This document shows, one piece after another, positions 42,779 through 52,012 of a DNA stretch of 64,000 bases; positions within the stretch are counted from its first letter, which is position 1; each line of letters begins with the position of its first letter. Source of the stretch: a bacterium (GTDB taxonomy: Bacteria > Zhuqueibacterota > Zhuqueibacteria > Residuimicrobiales > Residuimicrobiaceae); contig JAKQNR010000035.1 of assembly GCA_029565685.1 (NCBI GenBank), forward strand, positions 124,001 to 188,000, written 5' to 3'. A program made the position numbers and the translations under genes. The notes under the pieces were generated by a model. That model was not told the origin of the DNA. It did no database searches and worked only from the letters and a program-made list of their open reading frames with translations.

Positions 42779-44134
42779 TTATACAATCAGACCCGCGCCG
42801 GCCGCCGCTTCAGTGGCAAAGATCGCATCCGGCGGCAAGCCTTTCTCCATCGTCTCGGGCCTGCGACAAGCGAGAAAGGTTTCATAATAATCGCGGGTGA
42901 CCGCCGCGATAAAATCATCCACTTTTTCTCTGGCCACCAGGCTCACCGTGCAACCGCCGAACCCTGCCCCAGTAAGACGGCTGCCCACCGCCCCATGCTC
43001 CAGCGCGATTTCCACCAGTCGGTCCAATTCGGCGGTGCTGATCTCATACAAAGATCGGCAGCTTTCATGGGAGGCTGCCATCAAACGGCCCATCTCCTCG
43101 GCGTCCCCTTGCTCCAGAGCCTCACAGGCGGCCTGCACACGAGCCGCTTCCCGCACTACGTGGAGATAACGCGGCAGCAGTTTAAAGCCGTCCTGAGGCG
43201 TCTGCAGCGCGGCATGATGCAAAACACGCAACAGCTCAGGCAAACTCATTTGCAGACGGTCCAGTAATTGCGCCAGAGAAAGCGATTGCGGCCCCAGGAC
43301 CGAGGCCGCCTCTTCTTCAGACAGTGGAAAAGCCGCCAGATCGGCCAGCCGTTGCGCGGACACCGGGCGGCCGGTTTTATGCGACAGATAGCGGCACAAC
43401 AATAAAACCGCAAGCCGACATTCCAATGGACGCCGGTTATACTCCAGCAGCGCAGATTCGGTTTTCGGCGCGGCAATCAAGGAATTGCAGATCACCACCC
43501 GGTACGCAAAGGGCAACGCCACCGGCCGCACCCGCAGCGGGAAAAAATCGATCTTGAGCGCGTGTCCAGGCCGGCCCAGCAGCGAAGCGGCCTGATCCAT
43601 GCCGCCGCCCGCGGTGCCGACGAATCTCTCTGCGCGGGCCAGCACATCCGCCAGCTCAAGGCGGTCCACCTGAACCTCGTTGACATGGAGAAACAGCAGG
43701 GCGCTGGCAACGACCAGCGCCGATGAGGAGGAAAGACCGGCAGCCGGCGGCACCGTGCCGTCAAACAGCGCGGTGAAGCCGCGTGCGGAATGAGGCATGC
43801 GATCTTGCAAGCCGGCCAGCGCTGCTTTAACATAATTGCCCCAATCGCCGAGCGCAAACGGGACCGTTGCCTCGGACAGCCTAAAAAAGCGTTCGGCAAA
43901 TGCGCGGCGGCCATTTTGCATAAGCACCTGATCGTCCGGCCGGCGGACCGCAGCGATGCGTATCTCCCGGTCGATGGCCAGCGGCAGCACGGGATATCCA
44001 TTGTAATCAGTATGCTCGCCGATGAGGTTGACGCGGCCCGGCGCACGGACCAGCAGATCAGCCGGGGCTGCAAAACGATGGAGAAATTCATCTCGTAATC
44101 GCTGCCACTCGGGCGAGGAGATCGATGTGCTCAT
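42779..44134 (-). CDS. galK: Galactokinase
   Basis: A 451-residue GHMP kinase. The galactokinase signature is GRVNLIGEHTDYNGYPVLPLA. The ATP loop is PPAAGLSSSSALVVASAL, and the third GHMP motif is GSRLTGAGFGGCTVSLV. It phosphorylates galactose at C1 as the entry to the Leloir pathway. No galT or galE is adjacent. The ATG at 44134 follows GAGA; one seven codons upstream is possible. A candidate promoter lies just upstream, and the next gene is divergent. Confidence 0.95.
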   Translation of the reverse strand: MSTSISSPEWQRLRDEFLHRFAAPADLLVRAPGRVNLIGEHTDYNGYPVLPLAIDREIRIAAVRRPDDQVLMQNGRRAFAERFFRLSEATVPFALGDWGNYVKAALAGLQDRMPHSARGFTALFDGTVPPAAGLSSSSALVVASALLFLHVNEVQVDRLELADVLARAERFVGTAGGGMDQAASLLGRPGHALKIDFFPLRVRPVALPFAYRVVICNSLIAAPKTESALLEYNRRPLECRLAVLLLCRYLSHKTGRPVSAQRLADLAAFPLSEEEAASVLGPQSLSLAQLLDRLQMSLPELLRVLHHAALQTPQDGFKLLPRYLHVVREAARVQAACEALEQGDAEEMGRLMAASHESCRSLYEISTAELDRLVEIALEHGAVGSRLTGAGFGGCTVSLVAREKVDDFIAAVTRDYYETFLACRRPETMEKGLPPDAIFATEAAAGAGLIV

Positions 44135-44171
44135 AGCGTTCTCTGATTCATTCATGCGGGTCCATAGGGGA

Positions 44172-44200
44172 ATAATACGCTATCTGATTTGTTTTATTAA
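44172..44200 (-). promoter_or_regulatory. Candidate galK promoter
   Basis: On the minus strand TTAATA and TATTAT are separated by 17 bases, 38 bases upstream of the chosen galK start. The -10 is a 5/6 match and the -35 4/6. Confidence 0.45.
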
Positions 44201-44406
44201 TATGTCCTTGCTGTTTACCGCTCGAGCCGAAACACTGGGCGAAATTCGAAAAACAACCTGGTTACGGTTCAGTGCTCAGGAACGCGACCTTGACCATTTA
44301 GGGGGACGTTGCCGTACAGAGTCGGTCGGCGCCAGCACAAGCGGTCTTTGTGAGCGACCGTCAGGCCGCGGCGGCATGCTCTAGATCAGTAATAGGGAGT
44401 CTTGCT

Positions 44407-44955
44407 ATGCTTAAGAGCGCCACCCTTAAAGAAGCGATGGAGGTTTGGTCCAAACCGGAGCGTCTGGCCTTTGCGACCAGCGTGGATTCGAGCGGCGAAG
44501 CGCAGGTGATGACGGTGGGCTGGTTCACCCGTTCCTCCTTCCGTCCGCCTACGCTGGCCCTGGTGGTCGGTCGGGAGCGCCGGCTGTACCGGTGCATTCA
44601 GGAATCTAACGAATTTGTTCTAGCGATCCCGGGCGAAGATCAAGCCCAAGAGATTTTAATTTGCGGCGCCTCTTCATCTGCAGACGTGGACCGTTTCAGG
44701 CAGTGCCGGTTTATCACCAAACTCGGCAATCTGGTCAAAGCGCCGCTGATCGAAAACTGTCTGGCTAATTTTGAATGTCGTGTGATCAACCAGGTGGATG
44801 CCGGCGATCACACCATATTTATCGGTGAAGTGGTCTCTGCCTGGATTCATGAAAGACCAACCGCCAACCTGATGCTGGTGGGCCTGGAAAGCGGCTACAA
44901 AGTTCTCGCTGAAGAGGGTCCCTATCGCGTCGGCGTTGTCCGCCATCACGACTAG
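44407..44955 (+). CDS. Flavin reductase-like (FMN-binding split barrel) protein
   Basis: A 182-residue protein with the flavin reductase-like fold: AFATSVDSSGEAQVMTVGWFTRSSFRPPTLALVVG is the FMN-binding strand-loop, then FVLAIPGEDQAQEILICG and FECRVINQVDAGDHTIFIGEVV. Such proteins bind FMN and are reduced by NAD(P)H or ferredoxin/rubredoxin; some act in oxygen defence. The ATG at 44407 has AGGGAG seven bases upstream. It is divergent from galK and converges on the GT2 gene. Confidence 0.9.
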   Translation: MLKSATLKEAMEVWSKPERLAFATSVDSSGEAQVMTVGWFTRSSFRPPTLALVVGRERRLYRCIQESNEFVLAIPGEDQAQEILICGASSSADVDRFRQCRFITKLGNLVKAPLIENCLANFECRVINQVDAGDHTIFIGEVVSAWIHERPTANLMLVGLESGYKVLAEEGPYRVGVVRHHD

Positions 44956-45050
44956 GAGCAGCCGGATTCAAGTTTGAGTTCTCTGTCTGCCGCCCCCCGT
45001 GGAGCAGAGCGCACGCGCATGCCTTTGCGGCGCAGCAAGGCCCAGAGCGG

Positions 45051-45767
45051 CTAAAGCCTGCCGGAGATCTGCAGCCATTTCAACTTCCACACCATCCAGA
45101 TCGCCTCGCGTACAATCCGCTTGGACATTTTCGAAGTGCCCGCCCTTCGATCGATAAAGATGATGGGGATCTCCCGAATATGAAAGCCGCGGTGGACCGC
45201 GCGAAAATTCATTTCGATCTGAAAAGAATAGCCGTCGGACTGAATGGAATCGAGATTAACCGCCTGCAGCACACGGCGATGAAAACATTTAAAACCGCTG
45301 GTGCAATCGCGCAATTTTATGCCGGTTATCCAGCGCGTGTAAAGACTGGCGAAATAGCTGAGCATCAACCGGCTCAACGGCCAATTGACCACATTCACGC
45401 CGTTGATGTAGCGCGAGCCGACCACCACATCGCTGTCGCCGGCGGCCTGGATCAAGCGCGGGACATCCTGAGGATCATGGGAAAAATCAGCATCCATTTC
45501 CAGAATCAACTCATAGTCGCGCTGCAGCGCATAGCGGAAACCGGCGACGTAGGCGGTGCCGAGCCCCATCTTTTTTTCCCGGCGCAGTAGATGCAGGCGC
45601 GGCTCCTGGCTGCGCAACGCTTCCACCAGATCGCCGGTTCCATCCGGTGAGTTGTCGTCGACGATCATGACCTCCAATTCCGGCTCGTCCAGATGGAGCA
45701 GCGCCTGAATCATGGCGACGATGTTTTGGCTTTCGTTAAAAGTCGGTATAATCACCAGCGACTTCAT
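45051..45767 (-). CDS. Polyprenol-phosphate mannosyltransferase-like GT2
   Basis: A 238-residue family 2 glycosyltransferase. SLVIIPTFNESQNI, VMIVDDNSPDGTGDLV and ILEMDADFSHDPQDV (the DxD site) match dolichol/polyprenol-phosphate mannose synthases; RDCTSGFKCFHRRVL and DGYSFQIEMNFRA are further signatures. No C-terminal membrane domain is present, as in soluble type-III-like DPM1 enzymes. It would supply lipid-P-sugar to the DUF2723 GT-C-like protein encoded further along. The RmlD-like gene ends 14 bases upstream. Confidence 0.92.
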   Translation of the reverse strand: MKSLVIIPTFNESQNIVAMIQALLHLDEPELEVMIVDDNSPDGTGDLVEALRSQEPRLHLLRREKKMGLGTAYVAGFRYALQRDYELILEMDADFSHDPQDVPRLIQAAGDSDVVVGSRYINGVNVVNWPLSRLMLSYFASLYTRWITGIKLRDCTSGFKCFHRRVLQAVNLDSIQSDGYSFQIEMNFRAVHRGFHIREIPIIFIDRRAGTSKMSKRIVREAIWMVWKLKWLQISGRL

Positions 45768-45781
45768 TCCTACTCCTGCAA

Positions 45782-46693
45782 TTAGTCGGAGCGATACCCT
45801 GCCGTGGACAAGGTCTGAAACTGTTCCTTGAGCCGACGCAGCCCGGTTTCGACATCGCTTAAACGCACGCCCAGCTCATTCATGGCTTTATCCACCAGCA
45901 AGCCGGACTTGAGCGGCCGGGGAGCCTGCTGGCCCAGGTCTGCGGTGGCGATAGGCTGAATCTGATCGGCATCCAGGTCAAAGATTCTGGCGACCTTGAC
46001 CGCAAAGGTGTAACGGTCGACGATCTCGCTGCCGGCCACATGATAGAGCCCACGGCATTCCAGGGCCGCCATTTTCCACAGAGCCTCCGCCAGTTCGTCG
46101 GCCAGTGTGGTATTGCCGAACTGGTCGGTGACGATGCGCACCGATTGCCCTCTGGCCAGGGCCTCGATCAGCCAGGTGACAAAATTGGGACGAACGCGAC
46201 GGCCCAATCCGTAGAGCACCATGGTCCTGGCAATGACCGCATGCAGGGAAGAGTGCTGCAATACGCACTCGCCTGCCCATTTGCTGCGGCCGTAGTAGCC
46301 TAGGGGATTGGGCGGATCCTGCTCGTCATAGGGTCCGTTGCGGCCGTCGAAAACATAATCAGTGGAAATATGAAGCATGCGGGCGCCGGTCTGCAAACAG
46401 GCCGTGACCAGATGCTCGACGGCGGTCACGTTCACCCGCCAGCACAGTGGCTGATTTTTTTCCGCGCCGTCCACGTCGGTAAAAGCCGCTGCGTTCAAAA
46501 TCCAGTCCGGTCGGAATCGCCGAACCACCGCCAGCACCTGCTGTTCTTCACCGAGATCCGTACGCTGATAGTCAACGCCGGAAACAACCGACTCGGACTG
46601 CAAATCTACGCCGAGCAGGTCCACGTCCGCCGGCGCGCAGCTCATCAATTTTTGCCCCAACAATCCGTTGCAACCGGTGACTAGACATTTCAT
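45782..46693 (-). CDS. rfbD: dTDP-4-dehydrorhamnose reductase (RmlD/RfbD)
   Basis: A 303-residue extended short-chain reductase. The NAD(P) motif is CLVTGCNGLLGQKL; ILNAAAFTDVDGAE, ISTDYVFDGRNGPYDE and the YYGRSKWAGE catalytic Tyr-Lys pair are characteristic of RmlD. It makes the last step to dTDP-L-rhamnose. RmlA, B and C are not in the window, so the full pathway must be elsewhere. It suggests the cell's own glycan contains rhamnose. Confidence 0.9.
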   Translation of the reverse strand: MKCLVTGCNGLLGQKLMSCAPADVDLLGVDLQSESVVSGVDYQRTDLGEEQQVLAVVRRFRPDWILNAAAFTDVDGAEKNQPLCWRVNVTAVEHLVTACLQTGARMLHISTDYVFDGRNGPYDEQDPPNPLGYYGRSKWAGECVLQHSSLHAVIARTMVLYGLGRRVRPNFVTWLIEALARGQSVRIVTDQFGNTTLADELAEALWKMAALECRGLYHVAGSEIVDRYTFAVKVARIFDLDADQIQPIATADLGQQAPRPLKSGLLVDKAMNELGVRLSDVETGLRRLKEQFQTLSTAGYRSD

Positions 46694-46734
46694 CGTTCAA
46701 TCATCGTCCGCTTTAATTCCCGCTGATCCGGGTT

Positions 46735-47193
46735 CTAGAGTTTGCAGCCGTTCTTGCGAAAGGCGGCAAGCTTTTCCCGGATGCCGGTGTCCTGGAGCGC
46801 CAGCACCTCGGCGGCGAAAATGGCCGCGTTGCCGGCGCCGGCCTGGCCGATGGCCATGGTGGCGACGGGTACGCCTTTGGGCATCTGGACGATGGCGTAC
46901 AAGGCATCGACGCCGTTCAGTGCCGAGCCGGGCAACGGCACGCCGATCACCGGCAGAGTCGTGTAGCTGGCCACCACGCCAGGGAGATGCGCGGCCATGC
47001 CGGCGCCGGCGATGATCAGGCTGAAACCACAGCTCTCAGCCCTGCGGGCGAAATCCGCAGTCGCTTCCGGCGTGCGGTGAGCGGAAAGAATTTTGATCTC
47101 ATAAGCAATGCCGAAATAGTCGAGCAGTTCCTTGGCCGGGACGAAATGCTCCTGATCCGAAGCGCTGCCCATCATGATCGCTACTTTAGCCAT
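46735..47193 (-). CDS. purE: N5-carboxyaminoimidazole ribonucleotide mutase
   Basis: A 152-residue class I PurE: VAIMMGSASDQEHFVPAKELL, KILSAHRTPEAT, IIAGAGMAAHLPGVVAS and PLPGSALNGVDALYAIVQMP are all diagnostic, including the catalytic His of SAHRTP. It acts in de novo purine synthesis. The frame is open far upstream, but the ATG at 47193 gives the standard length and starts 14 bases after the stop of the AglD-like gene. It is the only purine gene here and sits inside a glycan-assembly group. Confidence 0.96.
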   Translation of the reverse strand: MAKVAIMMGSASDQEHFVPAKELLDYFGIAYEIKILSAHRTPEATADFARRAESCGFSLIIAGAGMAAHLPGVVASYTTLPVIGVPLPGSALNGVDALYAIVQMPKGVPVATMAIGQAGAGNAAIFAAEVLALQDTGIREKLAAFRKNGCKL

Positions 47194-47206
47194 GGGGAGA
47201 ATCCGC

Positions 47207-48178
47207 CTATTTTTTTCTGAACACGAATAAAACGCCTCCAGGCGCTGTGGCGAGAATGCCGACCAGATAGGCCAGCAGTTCAAAGGCCACGGTCTGCCCT
47301 GAGGGCACTCCAAGATGAGCGAACAACGCCGCTGCGCTCTGCTCACGCACTCCCAGACCGCCCAGGGAAATAGGCAGGCTGGCCAGCAGGGCGACGATAG
47401 GGATGAAAAGAAAAAAATAACCCGCCGAAACCTGCACTCCCAGCGATCGCGCCGCGCACCAATGCGTGAGAATGCGCAACGTCTGGATCAACACCGACAG
47501 AAGGAAAACCCGCATCAGCAGCTTCCGTTCATGCCGGAAAGCGTGCAGGCTGTAGTAAAAAGCCTTGGCTTTGACGTGCAACGGCGGCGGCAGAATGAGC
47601 CGAAACAGCCAGCCGAACTTTTGCGCAAAGCGCTCAATGAAAAGAAACAGAATCGCCAGCAGCCAACCGCAAAAAATAAGCAGGATGGTGAACAGGGCCG
47701 AGGACTCGAGCAGCCTGCTGGCCATCAGCGCCGCCACCGCCAGAGCCAGGCTCGACAGGGCGAAAAAGCCGACGAACCGGTCCAGGAACACCGTGGAAAA
47801 GGCGGCGTCCGTGCGGTTGGAGAGCCTGCGGATGTCGTAGATTCGAAACGCGTCGCCGCCGACGTTGCCGAGCAAAAAATTGTTGAAGAACAGACCGATG
47901 TGGTACAGCCAGACGCTGTGGCCAAGAGTCAGATCGATGCCGCGGTTGGCCAGCAGCAGATGCCACTGCAGAGCGCCGAAAAGATTGCTGAGCGCAAAAA
48001 CCGCCAGGCTGCCCGCCAGCCACGGCCAGGACGCTTGTTTGAAATAGAAGAGAATGCTGTTCAAACCGATACGGCGCAACAACCAATAAATCAAAACCGT
48101 GCTGACCAGCGCCTTGATAAGCGCGCGAACGAGCTCTGAGCCTGACTGCTTTTCTTCCTCTGGGCCTGCCATCATCAA
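47207..48178 (-). CDS. AglD/MprF-type flippase-like membrane protein (UPF0104)
   Basis: A 323-residue polytopic protein with about eight membrane helices. FNNFLLGNVGGDAFRIYDIRR and SLPISLGGLGVREQSAAALFAHLGV are the signatures of the lysylphosphatidylglycerol synthase TM / AglD family. These act in lipid or lipid-linked-sugar transfer or flipping. Its ATG overlaps the stop of the DUF2723 gene (ATGA), so the two are coupled. Confidence 0.88.
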   Translation of the reverse strand: MMMAGPEEEKQSGSELVRALIKALVSTVLIYWLLRRIGLNSILFYFKQASWPWLAGSLAVFALSNLFGALQWHLLLANRGIDLTLGHSVWLYHIGLFFNNFLLGNVGGDAFRIYDIRRLSNRTDAAFSTVFLDRFVGFFALSSLALAVAALMASRLLESSALFTILLIFCGWLLAILFLFIERFAQKFGWLFRLILPPPLHVKAKAFYYSLHAFRHERKLLMRVFLLSVLIQTLRILTHWCAARSLGVQVSAGYFFLFIPIVALLASLPISLGGLGVREQSAAALFAHLGVPSGQTVAFELLAYLVGILATAPGGVLFVFRKK

Positions 48179-50802
48179 GGTTGGGCGACCGCTTTCCGTT
48201 CCTGTTCCAGCCGTGTCTTGGCCTCCATGTCATCAGGATGTTTCTGCAGCCATTTTTCCAGCAACGCCACTACATCAGCGTGTTTGCCTTCGCGGGTGAG
48301 TACGCTGACCAGATAGCTGGTCACCATGGCGTTATCCGGATCCAGTTTTTGCACCGCCTGAAGCCGCTTGACCAGTTCGTCCTTGCGGCCGGCCATGTCG
48401 TACAATTGTCCCAATTGCACCGACAGACGATAATCCGGAAAGGGGATGACGTTTTCCGGGATCACGGTCTGCATGCGGTCCAAGACTTTCTGCGCCTGCT
48501 CGTTGTTCTCATTGCGAAGATGCGCCTGGGCCAGACGAAGGAATGCGGCGCGGTAATTCTGCAGCAGTCCGGTCACATTGTCGTCGTAATAAATGTCCGG
48601 ATTGTCCAAATTGCGGAACTTGAACACATTGAACAAATTGTTCTGCAGCCGTTCCACAGCCACATGCTGCCCTTTGATCGGAATCAGTTTGAAGGTCAGG
48701 CCATCCATGCGCAAATAGTCCATGGTGTTCACCTTGTTGTCGTCTGAAACCGTGACCGCGAAATTGATCGGTTTTTTCCAGCCGTTGGCATAGATGATGT
48801 TGAGGATCATAAAATCCTGCACGCGCAACGCCCGGTTGAAAAGCGTCGGCTCCACCTCCAGGACCATCTCCTCCGGAGCCTGCTGATCCATCAAAAGGGC
48901 TTCATGACTCAGTCCCAGCTCCTGCAGACTGCGATCGCGGAAATCCGCGTGCACCGGAATCTTGACCGTCCGCTTTTCCCACGGGATCAGCTCCAATCGA
49001 TCGATCTCCTCATCCTTTAAGCTGATCGGCACTTTCGGTTCCTGGTTCTTCAACTGCTTGATGTACCAATTGGTGTTGAGCAGGCTCAGGTTGACTACGC
49101 GCACGTCTTTGCGGATGCCTTCGACATATTGCAGGTACCAGAGGGGAAAGGTGTCGTTGTCCCCGTTGGTGAACAGGATCGAATGAGGCTCGCAACTCTG
49201 CAGGATATTGTAAGAATAATCATAGGCCACATAATTGCCCCGGCGGTCATGATTGTGGAAATTGCGGGCGAGTAGATTGATCGGCAGAATCAGAGTCAGA
49301 GCGGCGATCATCGCCACGCTCATCCATTTAAGATAGGACGGCTTCTCTTTGAACGCATCCTGAATGGATTCGAGGAGGGCGGAGAGACCGATGCCGATCC
49401 ACAAGGCAAAAGCAAAAAACGAACCGATAAAAACATAATCCCGTTCACGCGGCTGGGGATTCTCTTGGTTTAAATAGATCACGATGGCCACGCCGGTGAG
49501 AATAAACAGGCTGAGCACGCTCAGCGCGTGGCGTGGATGTTTGCGGAAATGATGAACCATGCCGATCAGACCGATCAGAAACGGCAAACCCAACAGTCCG
49601 CGCAGGGAAAGGTTCTCGGCGATAAATCCATCGGGACCGATGGTGTCGCCCTTGCCGATGAACTGCCAGGCGAAATAGCGCAGATACATTTTTTTAATCT
49701 GATAGTCCCAAAGAAAATCCATCTGTTTGTTGAAATTGTAGGTTTGATAATCGCGTCCGGGATTCTGTTCTTTAAATTGCCATTCCATGGGAAGGCCCGG
49801 GTAGCGGCGCGGCATCAATCCCCAATCCCCATATTGTTCTCGATTCAGGTACTTTTCCAGCTGGGCAGGAGTCTCCGGGTCGTTCTCATCAATTTCCGGA
49901 TTCAATCCGGAACGGATATAGATCATCGAATAGGTGGAGTAGCCGATCAACACCAGCATCAGAGACATAAAGGCGACGCTCAGATACCGTTTTTCATTGC
50001 TCACCGCCCAATAGATGGCGGCGAGCACGCCCAGCAGCAGCAACAGCAGCGACCAGAGTCCCAGGCGGCTGGCCAATACCGGTATGTATTGGACCACGCC
50101 CGGATAAATAACCGCAAAGACGGCCGCGGTTAAAATACCGAACACCGTCAAATTGGTCAGGTTGATTTTCTCGCCTTTTCTGTCCAGCAGCCGGTAGTAG
50201 ACGATCAGCGCGATGGCGGGCAACGCCAGAATCATCAGCAAGTGGACGCCGATGGCCAGACCGACCAAGTAAGCGATGATTAAAAGATAGCGGTCCGCAT
50301 AAGCGCTATCGGATTTCTCCAGCCAGAGCAGGATCAACCAGACGATGGCGGCGGTGAACAGGGCGCTGATGGCATAGACCTCCGCTTCCACGGCGTTGAA
50401 CCACAGTGTGTCGGTAAAAGCGAAGGTCAGGCTGCCGAGCAAGCCGCTGCTGATCAGGATCAACAGGTCCTGCGGAGTTTGGGGTTCTCCGCGCCACTGT
50501 TTGATCAAGCGGACGATGATCAGATAGGTCAACATGACCGTGAGCGCCGTAGCCAGAGCGGAAATCATGTTGACGCGCACCGCGATGCTGGCGGCAAAGG
50601 GAAGCATGCTGAACAGCCGTCCGATGAGCAAATAAAACGGCGCGCCCGGTGGATGGGGAATGCCGAGGGTGTACGAACAGGCGATAAATTCGCCGCAATC
50701 CCAGAACGACACCGTATTGGCCATCGTGCGCAGATAAATCATCAGAGAGACCAGAAATGCGAACAACGCCGCCCATCGGTGGTACTTTTGATAATCCGGC
50801 AT
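48175..50802 (-). CDS. DUF2723 GT-C-like membrane protein with C-terminal TPRs
   Basis: An 875-residue protein. About ten membrane helices form the first 500 residues. The DUF2723 motif is FWDCGEFIACSYTLGIPHPPGAPFYLLI, whose acidic residues and HPPG-x-P loop resemble the active-site loop of lipid-linked-sugar glycosyltransferases (PMT/ArnT-like). A periplasmic region (ILFTNGDNDTFPLWYLQYVEG) and TPR-like repeats at the end (ALKRLQAVQKLDPDNAMV-type) follow. It probably transfers sugars from polyprenol phosphate to proteins or glycans. DUF2723 genes are common in Bacteroidota and relatives. Confidence 0.9.
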   Translation of the reverse strand: MPDYQKYHRWAALFAFLVSLMIYLRTMANTVSFWDCGEFIACSYTLGIPHPPGAPFYLLIGRLFSMLPFAASIAVRVNMISALATALTVMLTYLIIVRLIKQWRGEPQTPQDLLILISSGLLGSLTFAFTDTLWFNAVEAEVYAISALFTAAIVWLILLWLEKSDSAYADRYLLIIAYLVGLAIGVHLLMILALPAIALIVYYRLLDRKGEKINLTNLTVFGILTAAVFAVIYPGVVQYIPVLASRLGLWSLLLLLLGVLAAIYWAVSNEKRYLSVAFMSLMLVLIGYSTYSMIYIRSGLNPEIDENDPETPAQLEKYLNREQYGDWGLMPRRYPGLPMEWQFKEQNPGRDYQTYNFNKQMDFLWDYQIKKMYLRYFAWQFIGKGDTIGPDGFIAENLSLRGLLGLPFLIGLIGMVHHFRKHPRHALSVLSLFILTGVAIVIYLNQENPQPRERDYVFIGSFFAFALWIGIGLSALLESIQDAFKEKPSYLKWMSVAMIAALTLILPINLLARNFHNHDRRGNYVAYDYSYNILQSCEPHSILFTNGDNDTFPLWYLQYVEGIRKDVRVVNLSLLNTNWYIKQLKNQEPKVPISLKDEEIDRLELIPWEKRTVKIPVHADFRDRSLQELGLSHEALLMDQQAPEEMVLEVEPTLFNRALRVQDFMILNIIYANGWKKPINFAVTVSDDNKVNTMDYLRMDGLTFKLIPIKGQHVAVERLQNNLFNVFKFRNLDNPDIYYDDNVTGLLQNYRAAFLRLAQAHLRNENNEQAQKVLDRMQTVIPENVIPFPDYRLSVQLGQLYDMAGRKDELVKRLQAVQKLDPDNAMVTSYLVSVLTREGKHADVVALLEKWLQKHPDDMEAKTRLEQERKAVAQP

Positions 50803-50815
50803 AACTACTCCGCTG

Positions 50816-51937
50816 TTAAGAATGAATTACTTTATCGATAATCGTCAACGCTTTTTGCGCCGAGGCCTCCCAGGTGAACGAGCGGGCCCAGGCCAACGCC
50901 TCCCGGCCGCAGTTGGAACGCAGGGAAGGCTCAGACAGGAAGTCCACCATCGTTTGGCTCAGGCGATCGATGTCGCCGAAAGGGTAAAGCCGGCCGGTTT
51001 TTCCGTCCTTCACCGAATCGCGCAGGCCCGGCGAATCCGCCGCCACCACTGGCACGCCGCAGGCATTGGCCTCGATCACGGTCAACCCCCACCCCTCTTT
51101 CGGCGAGGGGTTCACCGCGATCCACAGCCGGTTCAGATAAGCGACTTTTTCTTCCTGGCTCACATGACCGGTGAAGACCACCTTGTCCGTCAATCCCTGT
51201 TCGCGGACGATCCGTTCGAGCCGGGTTCGGTCATCCCCGCCGCCGATGATCAACAGCCGGGCGTCGGGTCGCTGCTGCAGGACCAAAGGCAAAGCCCGGA
51301 GAATATGATCAACGCACTTGTATTTCTTCAAGCGGCCGAGGTAGCCGATCAGCGGCGCCGGACTTTTCCGCCCGACCTCACTGCGGTATTGGCTCATATC
51401 CACGGCGTTGGGCAGAAGTTCGATCCAAGATTCATGTCCTGACCGTCGCAGTTCGTCCGCCGTGCTCTGGGAAACCGCTGCAAACGGAGTTCGGCGATAC
51501 ACGACCGGCACAAGTCGTTCGCTACAATAGACATAACTCGCAGCCGGCCAATTTGTTTCCCGATAAATGCTTTTGCCGAAAAAATGATGGACCAGAGCGA
51601 GAATCGGTTCCCTGACAAACCAAGGGGTATAAAACGGAATTTTATTCAGATCGTCGACCACCACATCAAACTGATTCTTCGCAGCCAGGGCCCGATAAGC
51701 GGCCGGCACAAAATAGTTGAACCATTTGCGCGATCCCTTGCGCACCACCTCCAGGCCGTCGATCTGCTCGCGGCTGGGCGCGCCGGCGAAACCGCTGCAC
51801 AGCAGGGTCACACGATGGCCGGCCGCAGCCACCCGTTTGAAAATTTCATGCAAATGCACTTCGGCGCCGCCGCCGAAAGGGTTGCGAATATCCTGCCAAT
51901 TGATGATCAGAATATGATAGCGCTTGGCCTCAGACAA
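50816..51937 (-). CDS. Glycosyltransferase family 4
   Basis: A 373-residue GT-B enzyme. N-terminal NPFGGGAEVHLHEIFKRVAA is the acceptor loop; the donor site has LIGYLGRLKKYKCVDHILRAL, LLIIGGGDDRTRLE and PSPKEGWGLTVIEANACGVPVVA, the E-x7-E motif. The start is a TTG at 51937 preceded by AGGAG eight bases upstream; no ATG fits. It follows the methyltransferase by 75 bases and precedes DUF2723 by 13, so it belongs to this glycan-assembly operon. Confidence 0.93.
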   Translation of the reverse strand: MSEAKRYHILIINWQDIRNPFGGGAEVHLHEIFKRVAAAGHRVTLLCSGFAGAPSREQIDGLEVVRKGSRKWFNYFVPAAYRALAAKNQFDVVVDDLNKIPFYTPWFVREPILALVHHFFGKSIYRETNWPAASYVYCSERLVPVVYRRTPFAAVSQSTADELRRSGHESWIELLPNAVDMSQYRSEVGRKSPAPLIGYLGRLKKYKCVDHILRALPLVLQQRPDARLLIIGGGDDRTRLERIVREQGLTDKVVFTGHVSQEEKVAYLNRLWIAVNPSPKEGWGLTVIEANACGVPVVAADSPGLRDSVKDGKTGRLYPFGDIDRLSQTMVDFLSEPSLRSNCGREALAWARSFTWEASAQKALTIIDKVIHS

Positions 51938-52012
51938 ATGGATCGACTCCTGTTTTTCCGCCGCAGCGGGGATTGCGGCCGCAAACGCCTTGTGCGCAAC
52001 GGCGGCATCCGG

